51,832 bases of DNA from Lachnospiraceae bacterium (GTDB lineage: Bacteria > Bacillota > Clostridia > Lachnospirales > Lachnospiraceae). The notes below the pieces were generated by a model that was not told the DNA's origin, ran no database searches, and saw only the letters and a list, made by a program, of their open reading frames with translations. A program made the position numbers and the translations under genes. Every line of letters starts with the position of its first letter. The stretch's first letter is position 1. Of the stretch, positions 24,515 to 33,725 are shown in pieces. The stretch is from assembly GCA_021770785.1 (NCBI GenBank), contig JAETQH010000057.1, forward strand, positions 1 through 51,832, read 5' to 3'.

Positions 24515-25108
24515 CCAGGTCCGCCAAAAGGGAATAAAAATGCAGAGGGTTCCGGCGCCCCGGACGGAAATAAAAATGCTCTGAAGCATGGGGGATATTC
24601 TGCAGTGTACTGGGATGTTCTTTCTGATGAAGAACGGGAAATGATTGAAGGAACCCCCAGCAGCGAGGAAGTTCTGCTTATGGAGCAGATACAGCTTTTC
24701 GCAGTGAGGGAGCGCCGCCTGATGAAAGCAATCAACAAATATACAGAGGCAAAGGGCGGCCAGTATGTATCTGGTGTTATGAGTTTTGAAGAAAAGCGGA
24801 AATTCAAGACACCGGAGGAAGAAGAAAACTATAAAACTGCTGTCCAGGAAAAGGTCAAGAAGGGAGAGCGGCTTCCAGGGGAGCGGCATAGCATCCAGAC
24901 AAGTACCGGAGCGGCAATAGATCTGGTGGCACGGCTTGAAAGAGAACTTACAAGCGTTCAGTCCAAAAAGACAAAAGCCATTGACTCTTTAATTCGCCTG
25001 AGGATAGAGAACAGAAAGTTGGATGAGGCCGGAAAGGGAAATGAACTTGTTGATGATTGGATAGCAAGTATTATGGGGGAAGACCAGGAAGGGGGCGGTG
25101 ATGAATGA
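24308..25108 (+). CDS. terS: terminase small subunit
   Basis: ATG 24308 follows GAGGTGGTGAT. The 266-residue protein begins with a helix-turn-helix typical of XtmA/YqaS-like small terminases (AEKMYRSGMKLVDIAKKMEV, then GTVRRWK), a basic linker, and the family segment GPPKGNKNAEGSGAPDGNKN with ALKHGGYSAVYWDVL. The C-terminal helical part (about 140-255) should form the oligomerisation region that contacts the large subunit. It recognises the phage packaging site, which in pac phages often lies in its own gene. The following gene overlaps as ATGAATGA. Confidence 0.88.
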   Translation: MARARSPNSIEAEKMYRSGMKLVDIAKKMEVPEGTVRRWKSTQKWDDKGKRKSERSEKKEGKKKASVRKPGPPKGNKNAEGSGAPDGNKNALKHGGYSAVYWDVLSDEEREMIEGTPSSEEVLLMEQIQLFAVRERRLMKAINKYTEAKGGQYVSGVMSFEEKRKFKTPEEEENYKTAVQEKVKKGERLPGERHSIQTSTGAAIDLVARLERELTSVQSKKTKAIDSLIRLRIENRKLDEAGKGNELVDDWIASIMGEDQEGGGDE

Positions 25109-26526
25109 ATGCAAACGCTGCCATTTTGCGCCGCCGATTCTTTAAGGAACGAATTCCTCTGTACCAGAAAAATCCCATACTTTTTGCGGAAGAAGTATTG
25201 AAATTTGAGCCGGACATTTGGCAGCAGGAAGCCCTTAAAGATTTGGCGGAAACGCCCAAGGTTGCTATAAAATCCGGTCAAGGTGTTGGAAAGACAGGTA
25301 TGGAAGCGGTAGCTCTTTTATGGTTTCTGACATGTTTTCCTTATCCGAGAATTGTGGCAACAGCGCCAACGAAGCAGCAGCTCCATGATGTTTTGTGGTC
25401 CGAAGTAGCGAAGTGGCAGGAACGCTCCCCGCTTTTAAAGCATATTCTCAAATGGACAAAAACGTATATCTACATGGTAGGGCATGAAAAACGCTGGTTT
25501 GCTACGGCCAGAACCGCCACAAAGCCAGAGAATATGCAGGGGTTCCACGAGGATAATATGCTTTTCATCATTGACGAAGCGTCTGGTGTCGCCGATCCGA
25601 TTATGGAAGCAATCCTGGGAACACTGTCCGGCGGAAATAATAAGCTGCTGATGTGTGGAAATCCAACGAAAACCAGCGGTACTTTTTATGACGCTTTCTA
25701 TTCTTCCCGTTGGATGTATCGGTGCCATACTGTTTCATCAGAGGAAAGCCAGAGGACAAATAAAGATAACATAAAATCTCTGATAGACCGATTTGGCTAT
25801 GACAGTAATGTTGTCAGGGTGCGTGTGAGAGGGCTTTTCCCGAAACAGGAAGATGATATATTTATTGCTCTGCAACTGCTTGAGGATGCTGTCAAATTGG
25901 AAGTTGAGGCAGAAGGGGAAACCGAGGGAACATATATACCGGATCGGATAGATATAGGCGTGGATGTTGCCCGTTTCGGGGATGATGATACAGTGATTGC
26001 TACAAAGCTGGATAAGGTAATTCCGGAACTGTTATCACGTCACGGACAGAATACCATGCGTACAGTAGGGGATATTGTTCGCATTTACCGTGACTTTATG
26101 GAAAAGTATCCAGGGTATGATGATTATGTTTATGTCAAAATAGACGATACCGGAGTTGGCGGCGGAGTGACTGACAGGCTGAATGAACTGAAAGAAGACC
26201 CAGCAGAGGGGCTTGATAAGATGGTTGTTATTCCGGTAAATTTTGCGAGGAAGTCTCCAAAATCTAAATCTGCCAGATTTTATGATGATATTGTCACATG
26301 GATGTGGGCCAATGTTCGGGATCTGATGAAAGATAAAGAGGTTAAATTACCGGATGATTCCGTATTGGTAGGGGAGTTCTCAACAAGAAAATATTACTTC
26401 CAGTCAAATGGGAAAATGAAGCTGGAAAGCAAGGAAGAATTGAAGAAGCGCGGTTTATCTTCTCCAGATAGAGCGGATGCCGTTGCGTTGGCGTGTATGC
26501 CTGTCTACAAGAAAAAGGCTGCATAG
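25105..26526 (+). CDS. terL: terminase large subunit
   Basis: The 473-residue protein has an N-terminal ATPase with Walker A KSGQGVGKTG (about 53-62), a TAPTKQQLHDVLWSE segment and Walker B LFIIDEASG (about 153-161), plus the coupling motif CGNPTKTSGTF. The C-terminal RNase H-like nuclease has acidic clusters IGVDVARFGDDDTV (about 286-299), KIDDTGVGGGV (about 350-360) and SPDRADA near the end. It pumps DNA into the procapsid and cuts it. The length is normal and no truncation is seen. Confidence 0.95.
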   Translation: MNANAAILRRRFFKERIPLYQKNPILFAEEVLKFEPDIWQQEALKDLAETPKVAIKSGQGVGKTGMEAVALLWFLTCFPYPRIVATAPTKQQLHDVLWSEVAKWQERSPLLKHILKWTKTYIYMVGHEKRWFATARTATKPENMQGFHEDNMLFIIDEASGVADPIMEAILGTLSGGNNKLLMCGNPTKTSGTFYDAFYSSRWMYRCHTVSSEESQRTNKDNIKSLIDRFGYDSNVVRVRVRGLFPKQEDDIFIALQLLEDAVKLEVEAEGETEGTYIPDRIDIGVDVARFGDDDTVIATKLDKVIPELLSRHGQNTMRTVGDIVRIYRDFMEKYPGYDDYVYVKIDDTGVGGGVTDRLNELKEDPAEGLDKMVVIPVNFARKSPKSKSARFYDDIVTWMWANVRDLMKDKEVKLPDDSVLVGEFSTRKYYFQSNGKMKLESKEELKKRGLSSPDRADAVALACMPVYKKKAA

Positions 26527-28087
26527 AAAGGAGGGGGAAGATGAATTTCATGGGCTGTATGAAGACGGAGCGATTTTGGAGCCGCTGTACAACCCGGAGG
26601 CACTCACGCGGTTATCAGAAAGCAGCGATATTCTGCAGCAGTGCATTGACGCTTATAAAACAAATATTGTGGGATTTGGGGTTGATTTTGATTATGATGT
26701 GGATGTTGATAAAGAAAGTGAAGAAGTGAAAAGGGCGTTAGACAGAGAATGGGCCAGATATGAAAACTTTTTTAAATACTGTAATCTGGATGAAAGTTTT
26801 ACGTCAATCATGAAAAAGGTAATTGACGATAAGGAGCGCATAGGATGGGGCGCCCTGGAAGTGATTGAGGATATGAGCGGCGTTCCGGCCGGCTTAGAAC
26901 ATATCCCTGCTCACAAAATCCGACTCTGTAAGCGGGAGAGGAAAGCGATTTCAGTGAAAACCATGATTCAGGATGAAAATGGGGAAGAAATTGAAATTTC
27001 AATTTTGAAAAAATTCCGAAAGTTTGTCCAGATTGTGGATAATGAAAAGGTGTTTTTCAAGGAGTTTGGCGATCCGAGAATTTTGAATTGCCGGACAGGT
27101 ATGTATGAAGATGATACTCAGCCAGACGATAGGGCTTCCAGTATCATCTTTTTTAATATCTACTGTCCATATACCCCTTATGGCCTGCCCCGGTATATCG
27201 GCCAGCTTCTTAATATCCAGGGGAACCGCAAAGCGGAGGAATTGAATTATACCTACTTCATGGATGGGCGGCATATGCCGATGGCGATTATCGTAGAGAA
27301 TGGGAAGCTGACCGAGGATTCTGTAAACACAATTTCCGGGGCCAAAGGAGATAGGGCGAGGCACAAATATCTGATTCTGGAAGCGGAAGGATTAGAGAAT
27401 GATGTTCAGATCGGTGATGATGAAGTAAAGAGCAAAGTATCTATCCGCATTGAAAAGCTGGCGGAAATGTTGGAAAAAGACGGATTATTTCAGGAGTATT
27501 GCAAGAATAACCGGGATAAAATCCGGTCTGCTTTCCGGCTCCACCCCATTTATACCGGGGAATCCCAGGACTATACTAGGGCTACTGCGGATACGGCCAG
27601 GCAGGTGACGGAAGAACAGGTGTTTCAGCCGGAACGGGATGATATTGCTTTTATGTTCAATAACACGCTGAAAAGAATTTTACTGATAAAAAGTGTCAGT
27701 ATGAAGTTTGTCGCCCCGACGATTTCCGATAAGGCAGAAATTGCCAAAGCGGTCTCTCCGTATGTCATGGCCGGCGCCGCTACTCCGAATATGCTGATTG
27801 ATGCCCTGGGAGATCTTCTGGGAAAATCCTTTGAACCTTTTGAGGGGGAATGGGCGGATAAGCCTATGCAGCTCCTTCTGAAGGAAATGGAAATTCAAAA
27901 CGGGAACGAAACAAAGGAGGCGGAGGAAGAACCAGAGAAAGAGGAAGGTGAAAAAGATGTAAATACCCCTGAAAGCCCTGAGGATGGGCTGGAAAGCATT
28001 GAAAAATCAGACAGTATAAATAGTATCGTCTGCATACTGAAAAGCCTCCAGAGCATGATTGAGGAGGTACTGATGGATGATGTCTAA
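26477..28087 (+). CDS. portal protein
   Basis: The 536-residue protein shows portal features: PEALTRLSESSDILQQCIDA near the N-terminus, GFGVDFDYDVDVD, a PYTPYGLPRYIGQLLNIQGN segment followed by KAEELNYTYF, and the crown-region SAFRLHPIYTGE with ATADTARQVTEEQVF. An acidic tail follows. ATG 26477 lies 50 bases inside terL without a clear ribosome binding site, yet the frame has no good start after the strong AGGAGGGGG at 26528-26536. An ATG at 26541 is in another frame. The start is therefore uncertain. The portal forms the dodecameric DNA gate. Confidence 0.88.
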   Translation: MPLRWRVCLSTRKRLHRKEGEDEFHGLYEDGAILEPLYNPEALTRLSESSDILQQCIDAYKTNIVGFGVDFDYDVDVDKESEEVKRALDREWARYENFFKYCNLDESFTSIMKKVIDDKERIGWGALEVIEDMSGVPAGLEHIPAHKIRLCKRERKAISVKTMIQDENGEEIEISILKKFRKFVQIVDNEKVFFKEFGDPRILNCRTGMYEDDTQPDDRASSIIFFNIYCPYTPYGLPRYIGQLLNIQGNRKAEELNYTYFMDGRHMPMAIIVENGKLTEDSVNTISGAKGDRARHKYLILEAEGLENDVQIGDDEVKSKVSIRIEKLAEMLEKDGLFQEYCKNNRDKIRSAFRLHPIYTGESQDYTRATADTARQVTEEQVFQPERDDIAFMFNNTLKRILLIKSVSMKFVAPTISDKAEIAKAVSPYVMAGAATPNMLIDALGDLLGKSFEPFEGEWADKPMQLLLKEMEIQNGNETKEAEEEPEKEEGEKDVNTPESPEDGLESIEKSDSINSIVCILKSLQSMIEEVLMDDV

Positions 28088-29117
28088 AGAAAAGATTCTG
28101 GTTTTAAAGGGAATTGAGGAAACCCTTCATGTGATTCTGCAGAAAATTGATAAAGGGAATGAAGATTTCATCCTGTCCCTGGGATTGGATAAAAAACAGA
28201 ATAAAATTCTGCTAAATGCTCTTGACCGTTTTGAGAAGCAAATCCAGGTTCTTTTTATTAAGCAGAAAAAGGAGTATCTGGCTGCCATTGCCAATCTTCC
28301 GGAATACATGAAGAAAAATCAGAAAAAAGTAAAGCATACCGTCAAAAAAGCGGCGGTTCCGGAAATTCTGATGGATCATATTGTGGAAATTATGGCCGGT
28401 TTTATTTTTGCAAATGAAAAGGCGTATATTGATAAGCTGGCAGCGCTTTATGTGGCATTTACCAATTCTTTTTTCGGGCAGATTGCGGAGATATGCGCCA
28501 GATCAGTGGAAGGTTCCCGACTTGGCCCTAATATGAGCCTGACAAAGAGGGCTGCGGATTGGCTTGACCAGCATAAAATACAATTCGCCCAGGAGGTAAA
28601 CCAGACAACGCATGACGCTATTATAAAAAGCCTGAAGGAGAGCTTGTCAGAAGGCAAAGGGAATAATCCGGCTGGCAATAAGCTGGTGTCAGATGTTCCG
28701 AACCACTTTAATCAAAGCAAGGTGAAAGAGAAAGAAAAGAAGCTGGAAGCTTTGACGGATCCGGAAAAATACAATGCGGTTTACCAGGCTGTGGAGCAGC
28801 AGCAATGTTTTGAGTTTTATCGGGCACGCCGGATTGCCAGGACAGAAACAATAAGCGCCATGAATGCAGCAACACTGGAAGGATGGCGGCAAAGCGAGGT
28901 CGTTGGAGGGAAAGAGTGGGTATGCGCCTGTGATAAGGTATCCAGAGAATGGCACAAAAACGCGGACGGCCAGCAGGTTCCTCTGGAAGAACCGTTTATT
29001 GTCGGAGGCGAAAAACTTATGCACCCCGGAGATTCCTCTATGGGGGCAAGTGCAAAGAATGTGATTCATTGCCGCTGCACTATGAAAAGTGTCTTAAAAT
29101 ACAAAATGCGGAGGTGA
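28077..29117 (+). CDS. head morphogenesis / minor capsid protein (SPP1 gp7-like)
   Basis: ATG 28077 follows GAGGAGGT and overlaps the portal end. The C-terminal half contains the SPP1 gp7 family signature: RRIARTETISAMNAATLEGW, then EWVCACDKVSRE, a middle with HPGDSSMGASAKNVIHCRCT and MKSVLKY at the end. The Cys/His positions in CxC and HCRC may bind metal. Proteins of this family are minor head proteins ejected or retained with DNA and are always found directly after portal. The length of 346 residues is normal. Confidence 0.85.
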   Translation: MMSKEKILVLKGIEETLHVILQKIDKGNEDFILSLGLDKKQNKILLNALDRFEKQIQVLFIKQKKEYLAAIANLPEYMKKNQKKVKHTVKKAAVPEILMDHIVEIMAGFIFANEKAYIDKLAALYVAFTNSFFGQIAEICARSVEGSRLGPNMSLTKRAADWLDQHKIQFAQEVNQTTHDAIIKSLKESLSEGKGNNPAGNKLVSDVPNHFNQSKVKEKEKKLEALTDPEKYNAVYQAVEQQQCFEFYRARRIARTETISAMNAATLEGWRQSEVVGGKEWVCACDKVSREWHKNADGQQVPLEEPFIVGGEKLMHPGDSSMGASAKNVIHCRCTMKSVLKYKMRR

Positions 29118-29121
29118 TTTT

Positions 29122-29568
29122 ATGGAGATTAAGACATTGGTAGCAATGCCGATAGCAAAGGTTGACGAGGTGAGCCGGACGGTAATAGGCGTTGTGTATA
29201 AGGCTTCTAAGGCAGTAGGGGCAGACGGGAAACCGGTAGATAAGTCAACCATTGACACGCATGGAAATTGGGCAACCGAAGCAGAAGTGAAAAAGGCATG
29301 CCATAATTTCAATAAAAAGCTGCAGAACAAAAAGCTGGCCGGAAAAGTCGGCGTTGACAAGCAGCACAATGAAAAGGCCGGTTATGGCATTGTGATAGAA
29401 AGCTACATTGCCATGACAGACATTCCGGAAATCAATGCCGCAAAAGGCGATTGGGTTGCCGCCGTGGAGGTAACAGACGATACCTGCTGGCAGCAGATTC
29501 AGAAGGGGGAAATCGAGGGCTTTTCCATTGGGGGAACCGCTAAAATTGAAACGAAGGGAGGTGAGTGA
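29122..29568 (+). CDS. XkdF-like prohead protease
   Basis: The 148-residue protein resembles XkdF-type putative serine proteases: VIGVVYKASKAVGADGKPVD, DKQHNEKAGYGIVIESYI (candidate catalytic His), VAAVEVTDDTCWQQI and GEIEGFSIGGTAKIE (candidate Ser in GFSIGG). In B. subtilis skin/PBSX elements XkdF is longer because the scaffold is attached. Here the scaffold-like part is the separate next gene, which starts just after this stop. It should process scaffold and capsid during head maturation. Confidence 0.75.
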   Translation: MEIKTLVAMPIAKVDEVSRTVIGVVYKASKAVGADGKPVDKSTIDTHGNWATEAEVKKACHNFNKKLQNKKLAGKVGVDKQHNEKAGYGIVIESYIAMTDIPEINAAKGDWVAAVEVTDDTCWQQIQKGEIEGFSIGGTAKIETKGGE

Positions 29569-29569
29569 G

Positions 29570-30520
29570 GTGAGAAGACGCAATATTTTAAAGGCTGCGA
29601 AAACAGTTGAAATTGTGCCAGGGGAAATGAGCGATATGGATATAAGCATGATTTCCCTGGTGCGCAAGGGCGCCAACAAGCAGAAAATCCAGATTTATAA
29701 AGAGGATGGGTGTGAAGATTCAGAGGATCCGGAAGATGATGAAGTGAAGGGGCTGATCGGTGTGCTGAAATCCTACTTTTCCGGAAAAGTGCAGAAGGCG
29801 GAGGAAGCAGCGAAAAAACCTAAAAAGACCTTTGCGGGCATGATGGCGGTTAATGATATTACCGAAAATATGTGGAGGGCAAATGACACCCTTCGGAGCG
29901 TTATGAGGGATATTATCAACAATGAGGAAGTGGCCGATAAGAAAGCGGCGCTTCTGCAGGCGGTAGATGAATATTCCGCATACATGAAAAGCAAAGTCAA
30001 TACCGCTGCTATCGCAAAGGGCGATAGCTTTTTTGATGTTCCTGAAACAGAGATTCAGAAAGCAGGAAAAAAGGTATCTGGCAAAAACCTGGAAGCCTTG
30101 AAAGCGGCACAAAGAGCGCTCTCTGCGGTAATCAGTGAAGCAGAGCCGGAGCAGGAATCGTCTGAAAAGGATAAGGATAATCATGGAGAAGAGGAGGCAG
30201 AGGAAGTGAAGAAAGAAGAATTAACAGAAGTTATGAAGCAGGCTATGGAGGCCGCGCTGAAGCCCATCAATGACCGGCTTGACAAGATCGAGAAGGAGGA
30301 TTCTGCCGGCGAACAGGAGGAAGCCGGGGAAGGGGAAGACAAAACAGAAGATATTACGGAGATTATTAAATCCGTGATAGGCGAAGCGTTAAGTCCCCTG
30401 GAAAGCCGTCTGGAAAAAGTGGAAAAATCCAGGGGAATGGCCCGGAGCCTGGAAGGAGAGGAAAAGGCAGGGAAGATCGAGAAAGAGGCCGAAGATGTAT
30501 TTGAGGGCTATTTTGCGTAA
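29570..30520 (+). CDS. scaffold-like protein (XkdF C-terminal-type)
   Basis: GTG 29570 lies after GGAGGTGAG; the protein has 316 residues. It begins with a short segment carrying DMDISMISLVRKGANKQKI, a pattern found in XkdF proteins. A helical, extremely charged body follows with two acidic/coiled stretches (about 200-245 and 250-300). Scaffold proteins of this composition direct capsid assembly and are removed by the protease. Position between the protease and the major capsid gene supports this. No catalytic motif is present. Confidence 0.7.
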   Translation: MRRRNILKAAKTVEIVPGEMSDMDISMISLVRKGANKQKIQIYKEDGCEDSEDPEDDEVKGLIGVLKSYFSGKVQKAEEAAKKPKKTFAGMMAVNDITENMWRANDTLRSVMRDIINNEEVADKKAALLQAVDEYSAYMKSKVNTAAIAKGDSFFDVPETEIQKAGKKVSGKNLEALKAAQRALSAVISEAEPEQESSEKDKDNHGEEEAEEVKKEELTEVMKQAMEAALKPINDRLDKIEKEDSAGEQEEAGEGEDKTEDITEIIKSVIGEALSPLESRLEKVEKSRGMARSLEGEEKAGKIEKEAEDVFEGYFA

Positions 30521-30540
30521 AAGAAGGAGGCGGAAAAAAC

Positions 30541-31464
30541 ATGAATAATCGTACTTTGTTATCAAAAGCGGCGGTGGATACGTCTACTCTGGGAACGGGC
30601 GGCAAGATGAATCCGGAGCAGTCGAAGCAGTTCATCACTTTTATGAGAGACTATTCCCCGTTTCTCCGTTCGGTGGACTTTATCACTATGCAGACTACGC
30701 GCCGTGTTCTGGAATACGGTGATGTTTCCAGGAGAAATATGCGAAGGGCAAAAGAGAATGAAGATAATCCGGCAACCGGCAGCTTCTCCACAAAGCAGAG
30801 AGAGTTGAATGCGGTAGGCGTAATCATGCCCTATGATATTACGTTTCAGTTTATGAAAGAGAATATCGAAAAGGGACAGATCAACACAACGCTGGCCCGG
30901 CTGTTTGCCCAGCAGTTTGCCAATGATACCATTGATCTGGGATTCAATGGAGATGAAAGCTCCAGTGACGAATTTATCAATATCAACGATGGCTGGGTAA
31001 GCATTGCGGAGGCGGACACGGATACCCACAAGGTTAACAGCGCCAGCTTTTCCACGAAAAGAGCATTATTTAAAGGGCTTCTGGGAGAGGTTCCCAGCAA
31101 GTATTTCCAGATGTACCAGCAGGAAGACAAGAGTCTTCTGAAAATTCTGGTGTCCCATTCGGTAAACCGTGAGTATAAAGAGGAACTGACCGAGAGGAAT
31201 ACGGCTCTGGGTGACAGTATTCTGATCAGCGGTAAGAATGTGACTTATGACGGGTTTGAGATTATTCCCGTGGGCTTCCTCCAGGATGATGTCCAGTTGG
31301 TAACGCCGCTGAAGAATCTGGCATACGGAGTGTACGGAGGCAATATTGAAACCTATCATCAGGTAGTGCCGAGAAAAACCAGGCATGAATATACGCTTCT
31401 GGCAGATTTTGATTTTGAGATTCACAATCCGGATGTGCTGGTAGTCGGCAAGAACCGGTCATAA
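30541..31464 (+). CDS. major capsid protein (P2 gpN-like / HK97 fold)
   Basis: ATG 30541 follows AAGGAGG. The 307-residue protein has the sequence order of P2-family-like major capsids in Firmicutes phages: MNPEQSKQFITFMRDYSPFL near the start, a GSFSTKQRELNAVGVIMPYD segment, LARLFAQQFANDTIDLGFNG and the C-terminal RKTRHEYTLLADFDFEIHNP with DVLVVGKN. It should form the icosahedral shell. A strong ribosome binding site fits high expression. Confidence 0.85.
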   Translation: MNNRTLLSKAAVDTSTLGTGGKMNPEQSKQFITFMRDYSPFLRSVDFITMQTTRRVLEYGDVSRRNMRRAKENEDNPATGSFSTKQRELNAVGVIMPYDITFQFMKENIEKGQINTTLARLFAQQFANDTIDLGFNGDESSSDEFININDGWVSIAEADTDTHKVNSASFSTKRALFKGLLGEVPSKYFQMYQQEDKSLLKILVSHSVNREYKEELTERNTALGDSILISGKNVTYDGFEIIPVGFLQDDVQLVTPLKNLAYGVYGGNIETYHQVVPRKTRHEYTLLADFDFEIHNPDVLVVGKNRS

Positions 31465-31479
31465 GAAGGGAGAAGGAAC

Positions 31480-31923
31480 ATGGGAAGAAAAGTAACGGAC
31501 AATCATAAGGTAGTGGAGCAGAACAGCCAGGGAGCGGCGGAAGAACTGGTTAAGCAGCAGAATGCGGCGGAAGATTTTGTGCTGGGGGAACGAGAGGAAG
31601 AGCCCCAGGAGGCAGATGCCGGGAAGGAAGAAGGGCAGCAGAAAGAGGGGCAGCAGGACGGCGGTGAGATTGGCGCGACAGATCAGGAGGAAGCCCTTTC
31701 GGAATTACCGGGGGATTCCATTGAAACTGCAGAAGATGCCGCGGAGCTGGCCGGAGAGGAAGAAGGTCAGCAGAAAAAGACATTTGAGAGAACGGTTGTT
31801 CTTACAGGCGCCGCAACCTATCTGGATTCCGGCGTAAGATATTTCAAAAATAAACCGGCCAAAGTTACCGATCAGAGGGCATATGAACAGCTTTTGCGCA
31901 CCGGGCTGTTTGTGTGCGTCTGA
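31480..31923 (+). CDS. acidic head-associated protein of unknown function
   Basis: The 147-residue protein has a low-complexity N-terminal two thirds rich in Glu, Gln, Gly and Ala. A compact C-terminal domain follows: FERTVVLTGAATYLDSGVRY and KNKPAKVTDQRAYEQLLRTG. The C-terminal part resembles a short domain found after the capsid gene in related phages, perhaps a decoration or connector element. The acidic part looks disordered. Confidence 0.55.
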   Translation: MGRKVTDNHKVVEQNSQGAAEELVKQQNAAEDFVLGEREEEPQEADAGKEEGQQKEGQQDGGEIGATDQEEALSELPGDSIETAEDAAELAGEEEGQQKKTFERTVVLTGAATYLDSGVRYFKNKPAKVTDQRAYEQLLRTGLFVCV

Positions 31924-31925
31924 TT

Positions 31926-32306
31926 ATGGGCGCATATGTATCCGGGAGAGATTTGCTGGATGAAAACGGGGAGTTTGCGGGGCTGATTCCTGCAGACGAT
32001 TTGGCAGAGCTGTCAGAAGCGGCGCTGGACAATCTGCTGTCAGCGGGAAAGGAGATGATAGACGCCTACTGTCAGCAGGGGTTTGGCGAAAATAAAGAGA
32101 TCCCCTATATCGTAAAACTGGTAAATGTGCAGTTGGTATCCGCCATTTTATCCGATCCCAGCAAAACAGCAGAGAGCATTGAGGATTATTCTTATGACAA
32201 TAACCTCAATGCTTTTTCTAATATTCTTTCCCGGCTGAATTTTTTGAAAGTTGGGGATGAAACAATCTCTGGCCGGAAGAAAAGTATAAGGGCAAAGGTG
32301 ATCTGA
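31926..32306 (+). CDS. head-tail connector protein (gp6/YqbG-like)
   Basis: The start is ATG 31926, three bases after the previous stop; an in-frame GTG at 31914 overlaps it. The 126-residue protein is mostly helical with ELSEAALDNLLSAGKEMIDA and YCQQGF, then IVKLVNVQLVSAIL, as in DNA-packaging or connector proteins of the YqbG/gp6 type. It should sit below the portal. Function is inferred from order and helical pattern. Confidence 0.6.
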   Translation: MGAYVSGRDLLDENGEFAGLIPADDLAELSEAALDNLLSAGKEMIDAYCQQGFGENKEIPYIVKLVNVQLVSAILSDPSKTAESIEDYSYDNNLNAFSNILSRLNFLKVGDETISGRKKSIRAKVI

Positions 32307-32639
32307 ATGAGTTTTGGAAAGATGCTGATCCATAAGTGCGAGATATTACGGCATGAGGAAGGAAAGCGTGGGAATTTTACGAAAATGCTGCCTGTTTCCG
32401 TATATCCGGCTGGAACTCGCTGCCGATTTGTGAGGAAAACCGCAACCAATACAGAGGCCAACGGAAGAACTAAGGTGTCAGCCTATTATATTTTATATTT
32501 GCCTAAACGGGTGGAAGTGAAAAATGGAGATGTAATTATATGGTCCCTGGATCCGGAAGCAAAATATACGGTTCAGGAACCATATGCGCCGTCCAACCGC
32601 TTTCATGTAGTCACTCTGGAAAAGGAGGGGGAAGTCTGA
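32307..32639 (+). CDS. YqbH/XkdH-like (DUF3599) head-tail protein
   Basis: The 110-residue protein starts immediately after the previous stop. It is beta-rich, with a CEILRHEEGKRG N-terminus, YYILYLPKRVEVKNGDVIIW in the middle and a closing VVTLEKEG. This matches the position and general pattern of YqbH/XkdH neck proteins in the skin/PBSX order. TGATG overlap with the next gene. Confidence 0.6.
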   Translation: MSFGKMLIHKCEILRHEEGKRGNFTKMLPVSVYPAGTRCRFVRKTATNTEANGRTKVSAYYILYLPKRVEVKNGDVIIWSLDPEAKYTVQEPYAPSNRFHVVTLEKEGEV

Positions 32640-33250
32640 TGGAAGATGGATTTTATATAGAGAATCTGGATAAATTGGAGCAGAAACTATTGAAAGCAGC
32701 TTCAAAGGAATTCCCGCAGATCATACAGAATATTTTGGAAACCCTCGGAGAAATTATCTTGAATTCGGCAAAAGACTCTTTAAAAAGCGACACACGGCCA
32801 CACGCAAGATATGTTAAGAAAACCAGGACCATTACCAGAGGCGCCAATAAAGGTAAGCAGAAAAATTACCTTCAGTTCAAAGGGACGGTTTCCACCAATG
32901 CCATTGATACAGGAGCCTTGTGGAATTCATTGTCCAGAGGCATCAATGGCAATGTCTGGGTTTACAACGGCTCTGCCGGGAGATTTTCTCTTTGCGTGGG
33001 TTCAAGCGTATCCTATGCAAGATTTATCAATGATGGGTATACCATGCGAACGCCCCATTGGGTTCCGGGGACAATCGATGGAACCGGGAAATTCATTTAC
33101 CAGCCAGGGGCAAAGACCGGGATATGGGTAAAGCCGCGGGTATATAAGGGTGTAAAGTTTTTTGATATTGGATTTGAGGAAATGAAAAAGGAGGCTCCGG
33201 AAGTTGTCAGATATGAACTTGAACGATTTGCAGCAGAATTCAACAAATAA
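32639..33250 (+). CDS. HK97 gp10-like / XkdI-type neck or tail-completion protein
   Basis: ATG 32639 overlaps the previous stop and follows AAGGAGGGGG. The 203-residue protein has an N-terminal helix with LGEIILNSAKDSLKSDTRPH, a DTGALWNSLSRGI segment and GSSVSYARFINDGYTMRTPH. These are the DTG-x-L and YA-x-F/Y-x-(N/E)-x-G landmarks of gp10-like proteins, which complete the head-tail joint. Confidence 0.75.
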   Translation: MEDGFYIENLDKLEQKLLKAASKEFPQIIQNILETLGEIILNSAKDSLKSDTRPHARYVKKTRTITRGANKGKQKNYLQFKGTVSTNAIDTGALWNSLSRGINGNVWVYNGSAGRFSLCVGSSVSYARFINDGYTMRTPHWVPGTIDGTGKFIYQPGAKTGIWVKPRVYKGVKFFDIGFEEMKKEAPEVVRYELERFAAEFNK

Positions 33251-33725
33251 CCCGTCCCCGCAGAATTCGGTTTTTTCTGAAATCGTAAAGGAAGTATTTG
33301 GGGATATTCAGCAATATGAAACGGATGTTCCGCAGAATTTCAGCCGCCCTTGCTTTCTTTTCATCAATCCGGATAAGACAACAAGGACAAAAGAAATGAC
33401 GGCTTCATCCTATAAAGTCATGCAAAATTATGAGATATATTTTTTTGCCCCGGAAGATGATGTTGAAAGCCTTACAAGCTATAAGGATTCTTTTGTTGAT
33501 TACCTTATGGGAGTGAAAAAAATACCCATTCCAGGTACAGAACGCTATTATACGGTGGAGCAGGTGGCAGCGGATACGGATGATGTGAATTCTATGGTGG
33601 CATTTATGGTTGAGGTATCCAGGGTGAGAAAAAGAGATTTAAGACGTCCTGAGGTACCCAAAATCAGAAAAATAGTGAACAGCATTTCAGTAGATGGGAG
33701 GGATACAATAAGTGATGAACGATGA
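33204..33725 (+). CDS. tail-terminator-like protein (DUF6838 type)
   Basis: TTG 33204 lies nine bases after AAGGAGG and overlaps the neck gene by 47 bases. The 173-residue protein includes IVKEVFGDIQQYETDVPQNF, PCFLFINPDKTTRTKEM and YEIYFFAPEDDVESL, a pattern seen in the small alpha/beta protein located directly before the sheath gene in Clostridia myophages. It probably caps the tail tube. Confidence 0.65.
   Translation: MSDMNLNDLQQNSTNNPSPQNSVFSEIVKEVFGDIQQYETDVPQNFSRPCFLFINPDKTTRTKEMTASSYKVMQNYEIYFFAPEDDVESLTSYKDSFVDYLMGVKKIPIPGTERYYTVEQVAADTDDVNSMVAFMVEVSRVRKRDLRRPEVPKIRKIVNSISVDGRDTISDER

Noticed and set aside
24190..24889. Overlapping minus-strand frames opposite terS
   Set aside because: Low-complexity Ser/Phe/Leu translations typical of antisense of Lys/Glu-rich genes.
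26541..26729. 62-residue frame after the strong ribosome site before portal
   Set aside because: No protein-like pattern and the portal occupies the overlapping frame; noted only as a start-site problem.
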